Source: Gentiana macrophylla (taxonomy: Eukaryota > Streptophyta > Magnoliopsida > Gentianales > Gentianaceae). From it: a stretch of DNA of 64,000 nucleotides. The stretch spans positions 63,653,824 through 63,717,823 of the forward strand of contig CM047807.1 of the NCBI GenBank assembly GCA_026214975.1, read 5' to 3'. Below are positions 11,155-23,088 of this stretch, in pieces; positions within the stretch are counted from its first letter, which is position 1; every line of letters begins with the position of its first letter. A model generated the notes under the pieces. It searched no databases. It worked only from the letters and a program-made list of their open reading frames with translations, and was not told the DNA's origin. Made by a program: the position numbers and the translations under genes.

Positions 11155-11441
11155 AGTTAGGTCCGCTCCAGCTGTTATCCATCAGATGAAACTCAGATTA
11201 GAACTGACTTTCCCAGACTTGTAATCAGCTGCTCAGATGCAGAACTCAGCTATACTCTGCAAAACTCAGCAGACCAAACTGATTGCTGACTTCAGAACAA
11301 ACTCAGTTGCACCTCATCAAGCTGACTTTCACAGAACTGAATATACCTATACTGAACTGACCATCATTCTCAGTCTCAGTTTTATAGATTAGTTCCACCA
11401 GTTTACTCATCAGCTTAGAGATAAAGTCACCAAAACTGACA
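11155..11441 (-). repeat. 3' LTR of copia-2, truncated
   Basis: Aligns with the last 290 bp of 17843-18421 (shared gttatccaccagatgaaac and the cagctgctcagatgcagaac block). The other half of the LTR is missing on the side of the CRF-like frame. Confidence 0.8.
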
Positions 11442-11462
11442 AATCTCCACCTTGACTTGAAC
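11442..11462 (-). other. polypurine tract of copia-2
   Basis: The minus strand reads CAAGTCAAGGTGGAGATT just before TGTCAG of the LTR. copia-3 has the identical tract at 23957-23974. Confidence 0.75.
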
Positions 11463-11579
11463 TCTTATTCACAGTCAACCAGATTGCATAACCAGATGTA
11501 CTTGTACTAGATGCATTCGTCAATGCTAGGATGTACAGTACCAGACTTCTCCACAGAATACACCCAGGTTGATCTGTTC

Positions 11580-14500
11580 TCAGCTGACTATCCAGTTTTC
11601 AGTGTATAAGCTTTGAATATTTAGCAAGTCCAGACACAACTGAAACTTGCACTGCTGAACTGGTTTAGTTAATATATCAGCAGGATTATCCTTGGTGATG
11701 ATTTTGTTCACTACAACCCTCTACTCATTTCTCAGAAAATGATACTTCACATCAATATGCTTGGTTCTCTCATGATGAATTGGATCCTTAGCTAGACAAA
11801 TTACACTCAAATTGTCACAATAAATATAATCTTAATCTTGATGCAGCCCCAAAGCACTGACTAGTCCCTTCAACCAGATACCCTTATTGGCTGCTTAAAA
11901 AAGAGCCATATATTCAGCTTCAGTAGTTGATAAAGCCACTGTTGCCTGAAGAGTTGCTTTCCAGCTGACAACTGAATTCCACAATATGAAAACATAACCA
12001 GTCATAGATTTTCTACCGTCCACATCACCTGCATAATCAGCATCACAGTATCATGTGACCAAACTCTGAGTATCACCTCCAAAAATGAGACCAACATCAT
12101 TTGTACTCTTAAGGTACCTAAACATTCTTTTCACAACTTTCCAGTGTTCCGTTCCAGGTGGAGCCATAAACCCACTGACAACACTGACTGCCTGAGCCGG
12201 ATCAGGCCTAGTGCATACCATAGCAGACATCAGACTGCCAACTGCACTAGCATAGGGAACTCTTGACATGTACTCCTTCTCCTCTCCTGATTGTAAAGTA
12301 AAAACTGACAAATGAACATTTGATGCCATAGGAGTATCTATTGGCTTAGCAGCTGACATGCCAAATTTTGATAAAATCTTCTGTATGTAGCCATGCTGAG
12401 ATAAAAAATAGTTTCTTTTGACTACTATCTCTCCAGATCTCCTTCCCCAAAATTTTCTTGGCTGCACCCAAATCTTTCATTTCAAACTCAGCACTGAGAA
12501 TGTCTTTCAAATATTGAACATCAGACTTCTTCCTTGCAGCTATCAGCATGTCATCCACATATAACATAAAATGGATGTATGATCCATCTTCCAACTGAAT
12601 GTTGTAAACACTGCAATCATAAGGACTTCTGATGTAACCTAACTAGATCATACAACTGTCAAATCTTGTATACCACTATCTAGGAGCTTGTTTCAGTCCC
12701 TACAAGGACTTCTTCAGCTTACACACAAAATCTTCTTTGTCAGGAACTTGGAAACCCTCTGGCTGAGTCATGTATATCTCTTTATCTACCTCACCAGGTA
12801 GAAAAGCTTTCTTCACATCTAACTGCTCTAAAACTAAGTCCTGATGTGCCACCATTGCTAGTAACACTCTGATTGAAGTATGTCTGACTACTGGTGAGAA
12901 TATCTCATCAAAGTCCACCCCTTCTTTCTAACTGAACCCTCTTGCAACCAAACGTGCCTTTATACATAACTCCTTCTGCCTTAGTTATCCCTTCCTTCTT
13001 CTTGAAGATCCATTTGCAAGTAACAACTCTCCTATCAGCTAGATGTTTAACTAGATCCCAAGTCTGATTCTTTAGTAATGACTCCATTTCATCTCCCATG
13101 GTAGCAAGCCATTGAGATGTTTCAGAACATGTCACTGCTTTCTTGTAAGTAGAAGGTTCAAAACCATCAACTTCTTCTGCAACTTGAAGTGCATATCCAA
13201 CCATATCATCAAACCCATACCTTTTTGGAAGGTACCCCAACATTGGATCTTCTAGCTTTGTTGACAGCTATACTCTGCTGACCCATATTCTCAGTTTGAA
13301 GCCCAACTGACATTTGCTCAGCTGATTGGCTTGGATTCAGTTTTGGTTCAACAACCAGATCAGATGAAAACTAACTTGGATTAGTTGGTTGTTGCATTTC
13401 AACTGACTCCACCTGAAGCTCCACTTCTTGTTAGTTTTTCGGCCAAAGACTAGTTTGAGATCTGATGAGTCCTTTTATTTGATGAACTGAGCATAGAATT
13501 TTCATCAAAAACTTTATCTCTGCTGAGAATAACTCTATTTTTTTGTTGATGACCAAATTCTATACCCCTGTACTCCATCACCGTACCCCACAAACACTCC
13601 TTTCTTGTCCCTTGGTTCCAGGATCCCTTCACTTACATATTAGTAAACTGTGCTTGCAAATACCCTTACAACTAAATAGTCTGCAGACTTTCCTGACCAT
13701 ATCTCAACTGGTGTTTTAAGACCGATCCATGTGTGAGGACTCATGTTAATTTAGTAGGAAACTGTGCTTACAGCCTCTGCCTAAAATCTCATTGACAAAC
13801 CAGCATAAGAGGGCATGCATCTTGCTCTCTCCAGAAGAGTTTGATTTAGCCTCTCAGCTACCCCATTCTACTGAGAAGTATTCCTAACTGTATGATGTCT
13901 GGCAATACCTTAATTTCTGCACAAGTCATCAAACTCAGTCCAGCAGAACTTCAGGCCATTATCTGTATGAAGCCTCTTGATCTTCTTCCCCAACTGATTT
14001 TCAACTAGAGCCTTCCATTGCATGAAGCTCTTAAATGCCTCACTTTAGTGTTTCATCATCACCACCCAAATCATCCTCAAAAAGTCATCAATATAGGGCA
14101 CAAAATATCTGTGACCACCCAATGACTCCACCTTTGATGGCCCCTAGCAATCAGAATGAATGTAATCAAGTGATGACTTTGTGTTGTGTACCTCTTTTGA
14201 GAACTTGCTCCTATGAAGCTTCCCAAACACAATGCTCACAAAAGTCCAGATGCTTGACCTTACACTCCCCAAGAAGATCTTCTGAGAAAGAACCTGCATC
14301 CCCTTTTCACCCATGTGACCTAGTCTCATGTGCCACTGATTCTAAGTCGTGGATCGATGAATCTCGGTGATGCCACAAAGACAAAACTAGCAACAACTGA
14401 CCCTTGTAGTATATATAGAGTCCCTTGCTTGACACCCTTGAGAACCAAAAATGGATTTTTATAAACACTCAGCATACCACCTGCACCCTTAAAACTGAAT

Positions 14501-15568
14501 CCCTTGCTGTCCAAAGAACAGAGAGATACGATGTTTTTGATCAACTATGGAACATGTCTAACTTCACACATTTTACAGAATCTTCCATCCTCTGTCCTCA
14601 ACCGAACTGAGCCAATCCCAACTACCTTGCAGACCTCACTGTTTTCCATTGATATATGACCACCATCTACCTGCTAATAACTTGAGAACCACTCTATGTG
14701 AGGGCAAATATAAAAGGATACCCCAGAGTCTAGAATCCACACATCAGTTTGATATGGTGACTCTCTTGCCACTAGGACCATGTCCTCATCTGAATCATTC
14801 TCAGCTGCCATAGCAACTGTGCCAGAACTGTTCTCATGCTGTTTCTTCCTCTTTGGACAATTGGACTTCCAATGTCCCTACTCCTTACAATAATTGCAAA
14901 CATCTGTGGATTTAGGGCCTTTGGACCTTGTCTTCTTGGAATTTTTCTTCTTAGACTGACCATGCACTTTTCCACTGCTGCTACTGACTACTAGTAGCAG
15001 CCTGATTGTCTGCCCTAGCTGCCTTATGTCTCAACTCCCTGGAATGAAAAGCTTACCTTATATCCTAAAGCAACTGTACCCTTACCAACTATGAAGGACT
15101 GCACAAAGTTCTCATAGGAAGCTGGTAATGAAACCAGCAAAATCAAAGCAGCATCCTCATCCTCAATCTTAACATCAATATTCCTGAGATCAAGTAATAT
15201 TATGTTCAGCTGATCAGGATGATCTCTCAACTGAGTCCCCTCATGCATCCTTAGGCTGAATAGCCTCTGCTTCAGAAGCAACTTGTTGGTCACTGACTTA
15301 GTCATATACAGGCTTTCAAGCTTCAACCATAACTTGGCAGCGGTGTCTTCCTTGGTAACTTTTGTGATAACATCATCAGACAAGCACAACATGATGGTTG
15401 AATGTGTTTTCTCCTCCAGATTGGCATAATCTGATGAACTGCATCCTATTTACCAGATAAATGAGTCAACAATCCTTGTTGTTTTAACAAGGCCCGCATC
15501 TTGATTTGCCACAAACTGAAACTGTTCCACCCTGTAAATTTATCAATTTTTACATTCATTGCTGACAT
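11580..15568 (-). pseudogene. copia-2 gag-pol polyprotein, broken
   Basis: Start ATG at 15568-15566, beginning MSAMNVKIDKFTG and soon SLWQIKMRALL, a typical copia gag start; the UBN2-type gag body follows (LLVSLPASYENFVQSF near 15100). Then come remnants of the zinc knuckle, protease and integrase between 14980 and 13240; the integrase keeps the Glu of GVAERLNQ but has a stop just upstream (13870 region). RT pieces: FLPGEVDKEIYMTQPEGF near 12750 and the catalytic FMLYVDDMLIA near 12560. The linker to RNase H follows at 12467-12051, and RNase H ends with HHERTKHIDVKYHFLRNE and LTKPVQQCKFQ, stopping at 11580. At least seven frames must be joined to read it through, so it is dead. Its role in life was particle formation, reverse transcription and integration. 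Confidence 0.85.
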
Positions 15569-15614
15569 CCTTCTAATTAAGAACAAACATTTGATCACAA
15601 AATCCTAGCACCGG

Positions 15615-17760
15615 TGTAACATCCCGAATTTTCAGAAAGGGTAAAATAGTAATTTGGTATATTCAATACGACCTAATTATTATTAATTTTTTTTAATTAA
15701 AAAGGATTTAATTAAAATACTTGGAAATTATTTTGATTAAGTATTTAAGGAAATGAAAATTAGAATATTTCCCTAATACTATTCACGCAAGTTTTCTGGA
15801 AAAAAAAAAGAGAACGACGGTGTACAAAAAAAAAAGGGTCGGTCGTTGTATTCCAAATTCGGGGTTTAACGGTTGATTTTCGGTGCAAACCATAGTAGAA
15901 GAAATTGATCACCGCGAGGAGACGAACGTTTCGATACTAGCCGTTCTTTTTTTTCGGTAAGCTTTTCCTTCCTAGCCCTAATCTAGATTCGTTTATGTTC
16001 TTGAGAAATGTGAGATTTTGTGGATTAGAAGAGTTTCCTAATCGTAGTGTAATGGTCAATTACCGTAGGTGATTTGTAGAAGTTGTTGGAATCGAGGATT
16101 GAAGCTTTTTACTATCCGTTTTCGCATTCAATCGCTTTTGGAATTGCTAAGGTAAGGGGGTGTTCTTAAACGGATAAATGGTGTTAACCGTATTTAATTA
16201 TGATAGTGTTGTTTTATATATTACGGTTGTTCTTGGAGGTTCTGTTTATGGTATATATTATATATATATTTATAACGTGTGTGTATATGTTCTTGTTCTG
16301 GGTGGGCCGTAGCTTTAGTAAGCTGTGGTCAAAAGAAAAAAAAGAAAGATGCAGGTGATGCGCAAGCTCCAGGAAAAAGATGAATAAGTAAATGAATTAA
16401 ATTATAATTGGCTATGCATGTGGTGTGTTGATCAAGGGGATAAATGAAACAGAGTAAAAAAAAAAGTTGCAGCAGCTTAAAAAAAAGAGTGGATTATTAA
16501 GATAGTTGATTTAATAGATACAACGTACGGTAAGTAAATTTATTTGATTTATACACTACTAATGTATGGACAACAAAATAATGTAAACGTTTAATGATTA
16601 TAGTAAAAGCGTGGTGTGTATAACGGTAAAAGTGTACAATGTTAATTTTTTGCTTTTAAGTGTATTCTCTAATACGATGTGGCTTGTATGTTCTTTTAGA
16701 ACATTATATGTTAATTAGAAATCTCTAACATCGACTTTTGGTAGCCTTGGTATCAAATCGCACCACAATTGAGACTCTCTGCAAGGAGAAGGTGGGAGCA
16801 CCGGAAGACTTTGTTTAGGCCTTGTGGGACATTGACTTAGTAGTCAATTATTCTTTTACAATGTGCTAGGTAGTGTAACTAGATGTCTAGGACTAGATGT
16901 CCATATGAAGCCTTTTATGTGAATGAATCAGGTGGTTAGAACTAACTCGTAATTACATATATGGTTGTCTAAAATCTGAAACGTCAATATCATTGGTGAG
17001 GCACATTTTTGACATCGAAGCATGGGACCCTTACCGCTCCTACGGGACTAGGTGTAACTCCCACATGGATCATGAGTCCATGCCCCCATGAGTGGTGCAG
17101 CCCATGTTGTCGTGCATTTCTCACCATACGCAGTGTCCTTTGATACTGATGTAACAAACCTTACTTGTGCAAGGATGTACTACGAAGCTAGTAAAGGGTG
17201 AGTGAGCTCTACTGTTACAACCTATGTGTTAGTGATTGTAGAAGATCTTCATGTTATATATCTGTATGTATTGCCTTTAATTGTAACCGTTTCTTCTACC
17301 CCTTAGTAAGTACGTATGTACTTACCCCCTCTTCTCTCTTTTCCCCACCCCGAGAAGGTGGTGTTTTTTGTAGGTCGTTTTCAAGGCCACTGAGGAGTGA
17401 CCCGGAGATGATGCAGATGATGTCTACTGTCTTTACTTTCAATTACTAATGGGTATAAATTCTATTGTCCTTTGTAACGATGGAACCAATGGTTTGAGTT
17501 TATGGTTAACATTTAATAACGGATACATTTGTATTTGATGATTATAATAAGTCTTTGATGATGTATTAGTCGCAGCCTGTGTTACTTTCGATCGTTTATT
17601 AGTCGTTTCAGTTACCCGAGTCAGTCGTTTTGTCTTCTTCTTGTTCTCTGATGTCTGGTTACGTAAGGCTTACGTGTATAATTAGATTAAAATTTAATTA
17701 TATGCGTGCCGGGCGTTTTTTTTCGTATAAGGACTCGGTATCCGGGACAGGGGCGTCACA
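15615..17760 (+). mobile_element. gypsy solo LTR
   Basis: 2,146 bp from tgtaacatcccg to ggggcgtcaca, the LTR of the LARD/chromovirus family seen at 6230 and 52273 but in the opposite orientation. It is flanked by the perfect 5-bp target duplication accgg (15610-15614 and 17761-17765). It sits in the 5' leader of copia-2, between PBS and gag. No internal sequence remains, so it is the product of LTR-LTR recombination. Confidence 0.92.
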
Positions 17761-17827
17761 ACCGGTCACCGGTCTTAGTGAAGATCAACTCTGTTCAACC
17801 TGCAACTCTCTGAATCTTGAACCTGAC

Positions 17828-17842
17828 GCTCTGATACCAGTT
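17828..17842 (-). other. primer binding site of copia-2
   Basis: The minus strand reads AACTGGTATCAGAGCG, iMet type, two bases after the LTR end. Confidence 0.8.
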
Positions 17843-18421
17843 TGTTAAAACGCAGATGAGAAGCTTGCAGTGTAAGACGGATTATAATAGAAGCAATGCA
17901 AACATAAAGTATGGTGGAATTGATAAAACACAAAAACAAAGAGAACTCGGTGATTTAACGTGGTTTCCGTCGTTGTGCCGACTACTCCACGGACAAAAAA
18001 TGAGATATTTTACTATGTACAAAGTTACAAGGAATTTCACACGCATTGCACTTATTACAACATTGGTATTTATAGGCACAAATCCCTAACCTTAACTGGC
18101 ATAAGATCTTTGTCGGAATTGTCATACCCCAGATGTGGACCCCAGCTCCAGGTGTTATCCACCAGATGAAACTTAGCTCAGAACTGACCCTCCCAGACTT
18201 TTAATCAGCTGCTCAGATGCAGAACTCAGCTATACTCAGCCAAACTCAGCAGACCAAGCTAACCGCTGACTTCAGAAGAAACTCAGTTGCACTTCATCAA
18301 ACTGGCTTTCACAGAACTGAATATAGTTATACTGAACTGATCATCATTCTCAGTGTCAGTTTTACAAATTAGTTCTACTAGTTTATTCATCAGTTTAGAG
18401 ATTAGGTCATCAAAACTGAAA
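17843..18421 (-). repeat. 5' LTR of copia-2
   Basis: 579 bp, nearly the same length as the copia-3 LTR (577). On + it starts tgttaaaacgc; the right terminus has decayed (actgaaa in place of actgaca). Confidence 0.8.
18066..18078 (-). promoter_or_regulatory. TATA box in the copia-2 LTR
   Basis: The minus strand reads GCCTATAAATACC inside the 5' LTR, in the position expected for the element's own promoter. Confidence 0.55.
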
Positions 18422-18470
18422 AGATCCATTCCAGGTGCTAAGTATTGGCTGTTGTTTTGTAATTTTGTAG

Positions 18471-18804
18471 GAAGAACAAGAGGGCATTGTTAAGAGTAAA
18501 AAAAAATTGTGGTGCAGAGAAAGCTTTGACTTTTGCCGACCCCAAGAAAATGCCATTTACCATGAGAGTTATTCAAGAAACTCTCAGAGTTGCTTCAATA
18601 TTATCCTTTACTTATAGTGAAGTTGTTGAAGATGTTGAATTTGAAGGTTAGCAATTCTTTTTTATTTTGAGAAAATTTATGTTCTTGTTTAACTTACCAT
18701 ATATGAAATTTGCAGTTTTTCTGGATGGAAAGTGATGCGACTATTCAGAAACATCCACCATAGCCCAGATAATTTTGAGCCTGAGAAGTTTAATCCATCA
18801 AAAG
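18471..18804 (+). pseudogene. CYP707A-like: CYP707A (abscisic acid 8'-hydroxylase) fragment, two exons
   Basis: Exon 1 (18471-18646) follows an acceptor ttttgtag. After a frameshift in an A-rich run it reads TFADPKKMPFTMRVIQETLR then VASILSFT and EDVEFEG, which is the K-helix region (ExxR: ETLR) of CYP707A cytochrome P450s that inactivate abscisic acid. An intron of 69 bp with gt/ag ends follows. Exon 2 (18716-18804) reads GWKVMRLFRNIHHSPDNFEP then EKFNPSK, the PERF region, ending at a gtatg donor. A small deletion at the start of exon 2 removes the expected YLIPK. The N-terminal half and the heme-binding Cys region are absent. It is a fragment of a duplicated gene rather than a processed copy, since the intron is retained. 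Confidence 0.85.
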
Positions 18805-18830
18805 GTATGTTGGGGTATGGAAAGAGGGGA

Positions 18831-19107
18831 CACTACAAGAAAAAACATCAATAGAGACATACCTACAAAGACATTTTTCAAAAAGTGCCACAAAAAACAT
18901 GATATAGAATCACTAATATACAAATTGTATCTACAACAAATAGTTTGTAAATATGTGAGACCATGTGGATACATTTTAGTATGTCTTAATTTTGTTATAC
19001 GTGTGGAGACATTTGAAAGTATCATCTATGTAGTGTAATTTTGTGTAACCCTGTGAAGACACTTTAAAATGTCTTAACTTTATACTACTATAGACACTTT
19101 GAAGTGT
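18831..19107 (+). mobile_element. CACTA (En/Spm) transposon 5' terminus
   Basis: Begins CACTACAAGAAAAA, the standard CACTA terminus, within what would be the intron after the CYP707A exon. It is followed by subterminal repeats built on gacattt/gacacttt...gtctta, of which the last (agacactttgaagtgtct, 19090-19107) is an inverted repeat. The matching 3' terminus (reverse complement, ending tgtagtg) was not found, so the right boundary and length are unknown. Confidence 0.7.
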
Positions 19108-19261
19108 CTTATACATTAAAAAAAAAATCAAAACTGTTGGAAAGTTTTTTTTTGGCCCATAAACACAAGTTTAAAATGCTTGAATATAAAAACACAAGCT
19201 GAAAATAAAACTCATTTTTTAAGGCAAAAAGCTCATTCTTAAAAATGAAAAGTGAAAGTTT
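19108..19261. other. unassigned AT-rich DNA
   Basis: May still be CACTA interior; no motif seen. Confidence 0.3.
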
Positions 19262-20035
19262 TTTAATCCCGGGGAAGGCGAAAGTTTTATTAGAAGCCAT
19301 AAAAACCGGACAAGCACCGGATAAGAGACATAAAAGCCGAGCAACGCCGGAAAATATATACAACACACTACTAAACAACACAAAAACTAAACTAGAGATT
19401 GCTGTCAAAGTATAGGACTCCTTGGAGTGACTTTCACAAGAAAGCAAGCCTCATGAAGGCCAAAACAAGATACCCGGACTAAGCTACAGAAATACAACAA
19501 AAAAAAACGGAGGAATAAAGACACAAAGGAACCAAAGCTTAACAAAACGGACTGTAACATGGAGGAACTGAAGCAAACGGGAGACACCACCGGGAGACAC
19601 CACCGCTAACAGCTGCACTCATAGGAAAACAAAGAGCCCGGAAGTGTGACCTCTATATTCCAACAGAAACAGCACCTTAGCAGCCAACTAAGAGCCTACA
19701 GCCTTAGCGGGACTAAGTAGCCAACACCGATGACTCGCCAAAAGCATCATCCATTCCCGAGGCCGAAAGCCTCCACCGCCACAGCCCGCCACTAAGATCT
19801 AGCTCCAAAGAACATAAACCGACCTAAAAGACTCAGAAGCATCAGATCTTCCAAATACAACCTAAGATCGAGGAAGAGGGGAAGGCGAAAGATCCGATCT
19901 AAGCCACAAAGGCCGAAGACGAGCAACAGAGGATAGAAAGGAGACATGGACTACAACGGGAAAAGCTAAAAGTGCAGCAAATCGCCGCCGGTGCCAGAAG
20001 AGGAAAAGTGTAGAGGGCGGCCGGGTTTTTCTTTC
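19262..20035 (-). mobile_element. LINE-like 3' region (candidate)
   Basis: On the minus strand the segment ends GGCTTCTAATAAAACTTTCG, then GCCTTCCCCGGG and a short A-run, resembling the 3' untranslated tail of plant L1-type LINEs. Upstream is a GC-richer stretch with no RT or zinc-finger frame that I recognise. The left end is defined by the A-run near 19262; the right end is uncertain. Confidence 0.4.
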
Positions 20036-20557
20036 TTGTGAAGAAGACGAAAGGGGCTATAGTCAAAAGACACCTTTACATTTGAAAAATAAAAGTTATC
20101 TCTCAAACTTCGTTGTTAACCCTAAAAATTCGCTCTGAAAATGGACGGAGTCACAACCCTAATTTCATTCTCTTCCGTTATCTCCTTCTGCTCCGCCTCC
20201 CCGCCTCTCTGACTAAGGAAATTTCATTCTCCTTATCCCGATTTCTCTCATGATTCGTATGATTCTAATAAGCTGTGGTTATTGAGTTCTTCGAATGACA
20301 ACTCGAAGGTGCTACAGTTTTTCTGGAACACCGAGTTCAAATGTCAAACATCGGCAAACATGTATTTTTACTTCGTATCAAAACCCTAACCCCTAGATCT
20401 ATGTTTACTAGAGGTGATAGTTTTTTTTTCGGTTTCTTAATCTCGCTAGTAGTTTTTCACAATTTTACCCTGGTCTTTCATTTTTTTTTGATATATTCTT
20501 CGAAGAAAATCCAGTTCTGTAGTTATTTTTTCACTCCTGTTTAATTTCAGGAAGTGA
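20036..20557. other. unassigned, resembles a gene 5' region
   Basis: Pyrimidine-rich with repeated aaccctaa, and a 28-codon frame from ATG at 20140. No conserved protein seen on either strand. Confidence 0.35.
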
Positions 20558-20595
20558 GTGTTTGTATTGAGATTGCAAAGTCTCAATACAAACAC
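20558..20595. repeat. perfect 15-bp inverted repeat (hairpin)
   Basis: Stem gtgtttgtattgaga at 20558-20572, 8-base loop, and the exact complement tctcaatacaaacac at 20581-20595. Confidence 0.9.
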
Positions 20596-20675
20596 CACCA
20601 CCCCAATTACCATTTTCAGATTGCAAAGTCTGTTGATCTGATGAAAAAAACCCCGTGTTTATTACTTTTAATCAG

Positions 20676-20964
20676 GATTTTTTTCAATATACCACCCATT
20701 CTGTGTGTTATTTGTCAATATACCACTTTAAGGAAATTTTGGTTCTCACCGGAAAAACGCAGATTTTCACCCCTGCCACATGAATGTGCACGATCTTAAG
20801 GTACACAAATCCCCTATTGGGGTTACCCTTTCTAATTAGGGTTTAGAAGGCTGCCGGAAACAATGGAGATGCGAAAAACGCCGGAAACGCGGAGTGGTAT
20901 TTTGACAATGGAGTGGTAGTCCAACCAACGGCATTTCTCAAAAATGGTATTTTGACAAAGCTCC
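20676..20964. repeat. MITE-like element with inverted arms (candidate)
   Basis: The left arm contains ttcaatataccaccc and tttgtcaatataccacttt. The right arm contains the inverted forms gagtggtattttgacaat and aatggtattttgacaaagc. The arms, about 70 bp each, are imperfect. No clear target duplication found. Confidence 0.4.
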
Positions 20965-21754
20965 CATGTTTAATCTACCCAGAGTGAAGATAGTTTGATC
21001 TCCTCTCAATTCAGAAAAAAAAAAAACTCGATCTCCTCTCAACGTACATATCTGAGGATCTCCTCAGTCCTCCCCCCATGGGCGATATAGCTTGGCTGAG
21101 TTGGCTGCCACCTTCTTGTACTTGTGGTTTTGCAACAGTTCACTGTGTAATTAAGATCCATGATTTGAAGAAAGTTTGAATATGATATCATTATATCAAG
21201 ACCTTTATCTCAATGCGCATGCAAATAATATCCACGTAGTGTTAATAGCCGCAGTTCTTTTTGCATAGAGGATATTTTCATTCCCTTTTTTTGGACTGCC
21301 ATTGCCTTATATTTTGTAAATCATTGTTTTTTAAAAGTTGTAAGGAAAAAAAAGTGTCTGAATTTGGCATGTTGCTCAAGATACATTACAACCTGTGATT
21401 AAATATTATTCTTTGAGCTTGTTCCTCAATGGTTCATTGATCTTCGTATCTGTTTTTTTGGTTTTCTTTGTTACATGAAACCATTTTGGCAGAGATCAGA
21501 GCTACATAACGAATGCAGCTCTTAATATATAGCTGCTGCAAGTAATATATTTTAACTACAAGCTGGTTGGAGCATTTTTTATACAAAATTCTCTTTCTTT
21601 ATTTCCTTTCATGTTGGCTCAGGAAATCAAGATAATTGTATCATTTCTTATCAGAGGACTTGTGTATGTATCAGATTTTTTGTCTTGTGCCCTGCACTTC
21701 TTTAGCTCTATTTGTGCCTTTGCTTAGTTTCATAATATGACATTCTTATGCAGA
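20965..21754. other. no gene recognised
   Basis: T-rich, intron-like DNA. A short frame starts at the ATG of ccccatgggcgatat (21078), without a recognisable product. Confidence 0.4.
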
Positions 21755-22331
21755 TGTCAGAAAAGTCTGACTTGATCTCTAATTTAGTGGAATCAATTTG
21801 TTAGTCAGCTGAGTGATGGTCAGCTGACTAGTGTATTCGAATCTGGGAAGTCAGCTGAAGTGGCAGCTGAGGTGTCGTCTGTCAGCAGAGTTCTGTCTGC
21901 TGAGTCTGTTGACTACAACTGGGTTCTACTTCTGATATGGGGCAAGTCAGCAGGGTATTATCAGCAGGGCAAATGTCAGCAGATTACGTCTGGTGGAGTC
22001 AGCTAAGCTGAGTTCTCATCTAAAGGTATTTTAGTCAATATTCTAGTATTTAGTTATGGCAGCTAAGTCTAGGGTTTGGTGACTATAAATACACATCTGT
22101 TGTAACCTTGTACGCTTGCAGCAAATTAGTGGGAGCAAGTGCGTATGCAATTGCAGAGTCCGTAAAATCTCCAGTGATAATATAATCTCCTCGTTTCTGC
22201 CCGTGGACTAGTGAGCATATTGCCGGAAACCACGTTAAATCCCATGTTATTGTTTCTTGTGTGATTTATGATTTCTCGTTTATTCTTGATTATTGCAATC
22301 CGTTTCGATCCCTAACGATCCTGTTATAACA
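21755..22331 (+). repeat. 5' LTR of copia-3
   Basis: Starts tgtcagaaaagtctgac and ends gttataaca. Contains many cagctga and gtctg words. Confidence 0.9.
22083..22091 (+). promoter_or_regulatory. TATA box in the copia-3 5' LTR
   Basis: ctataaata, about 250 bp before the LTR end; repeated in the 3' LTR near 24302. Confidence 0.6.
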
Positions 22332-22347
22332 AACTGGTATCAGAGCG
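22332..22347 (+). other. primer binding site of copia-3
   Basis: aactggtatcagagcg directly after the LTR, tRNA-iMet type. Confidence 0.85.
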
Positions 22348-22458
22348 TCGAGGTTATCATCAGGGAATCCGAAATCTGTTCGAGTTAGGTTGATTGTCAC
22401 CAAGGTCGTAATTGACGCTAGGTTCTGGGATCAACGTTAGCTTTCCGGTGAGATCAAG

Positions 22459-23088
22459 ATGTATGGGTTAGATGCAGAGATTGATAAATTCATAGGAAGG
22501 AACAATTTCAATCTATGGCAAATCAAGATGCGTGCTCTGTTGAAGAAACTAGGGCTCTGGGCTCCATTGACAAAATTGGTGGATGCAGGAAACGTTGAGA
22601 TGGCCAATCTGGAGGAGAAAGAACGTTCAATGATTTTATTGTGCTTGTCTGATGATCTTATCACTGAAGTTCTTTGAAGAGGATTAGCAGACGGAGGACT
22701 GTGTTTGAAGCTTGAGAGTCTCAGATATGACAAAGTCATTGACCAACAAGTTCTTTGATGAAGCAACGTCATTCGCTTTAAAGATGCATGAATGACTCTC
22801 AGAGATCATCTGGAAAAGCTGAACACAATATTGCTTGATTTAAGGAGTATTGGTGTTAAGATCGAAGATGATGATGCACCTCTAATTTTGTTGGTATCAC
22901 TGCCAACATCATATGAGAATTTTGTGCTGTCTTTTATTGTTGGAAGAAACATAGTGTCATTGGAGGATGTTAGGGCATCTCTCCATAATCAAGAGCTAAG
23001 GCATAATGCAGCTGGCACTTGTACAGACAATCGGGCTATTGGTTTAATTGCTAGTAGTAGTTGCAAAAGGAATGCAAATTTGGTCTGA
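22459..23088 (+). pseudogene. copia-3 gag, frameshifted
   Basis: ATG at 22459 opens a 72-codon frame with IDKFIGRNNFNLWQIKMRAL, the copia gag start, and MILLCLSDDLITEV. It closes with a TGA at 22675-22677. After a disturbed stretch the gag continues in the frame that contains LNTILLDLRSIGVKIEDDDA and LLVSLPTSYENFVLSF, up to 23088. The zinc knuckle and all of pol are missing. The product would have been the particle-forming protein; in this state it cannot be made whole. It aligns well with the gag of copia-2 (LNIILLDLRNIDVKIEDEDA). Confidence 0.82.

Larger units (their letters stand above)
11155..18421 (-). mobile_element. Ty1/copia retrotransposon, decayed (copia-2)
   Basis: Minus-strand element. 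The 3' LTR at the left is truncated, the 5' LTR at 17843-18421 is complete, and PBS and PPT are present. It is interrupted by a gypsy solo LTR. It is of the same family group as copia-3: same PPT, same PBS offset, similar gag. The polyprotein is full of stops and frameshifts. Confidence 0.85.

Noticed and set aside
14035..14370. 111-codon plus-strand frame in copia-2
   Set aside because: Antisense to the integrase region of the minus-strand polyprotein; no protein family.
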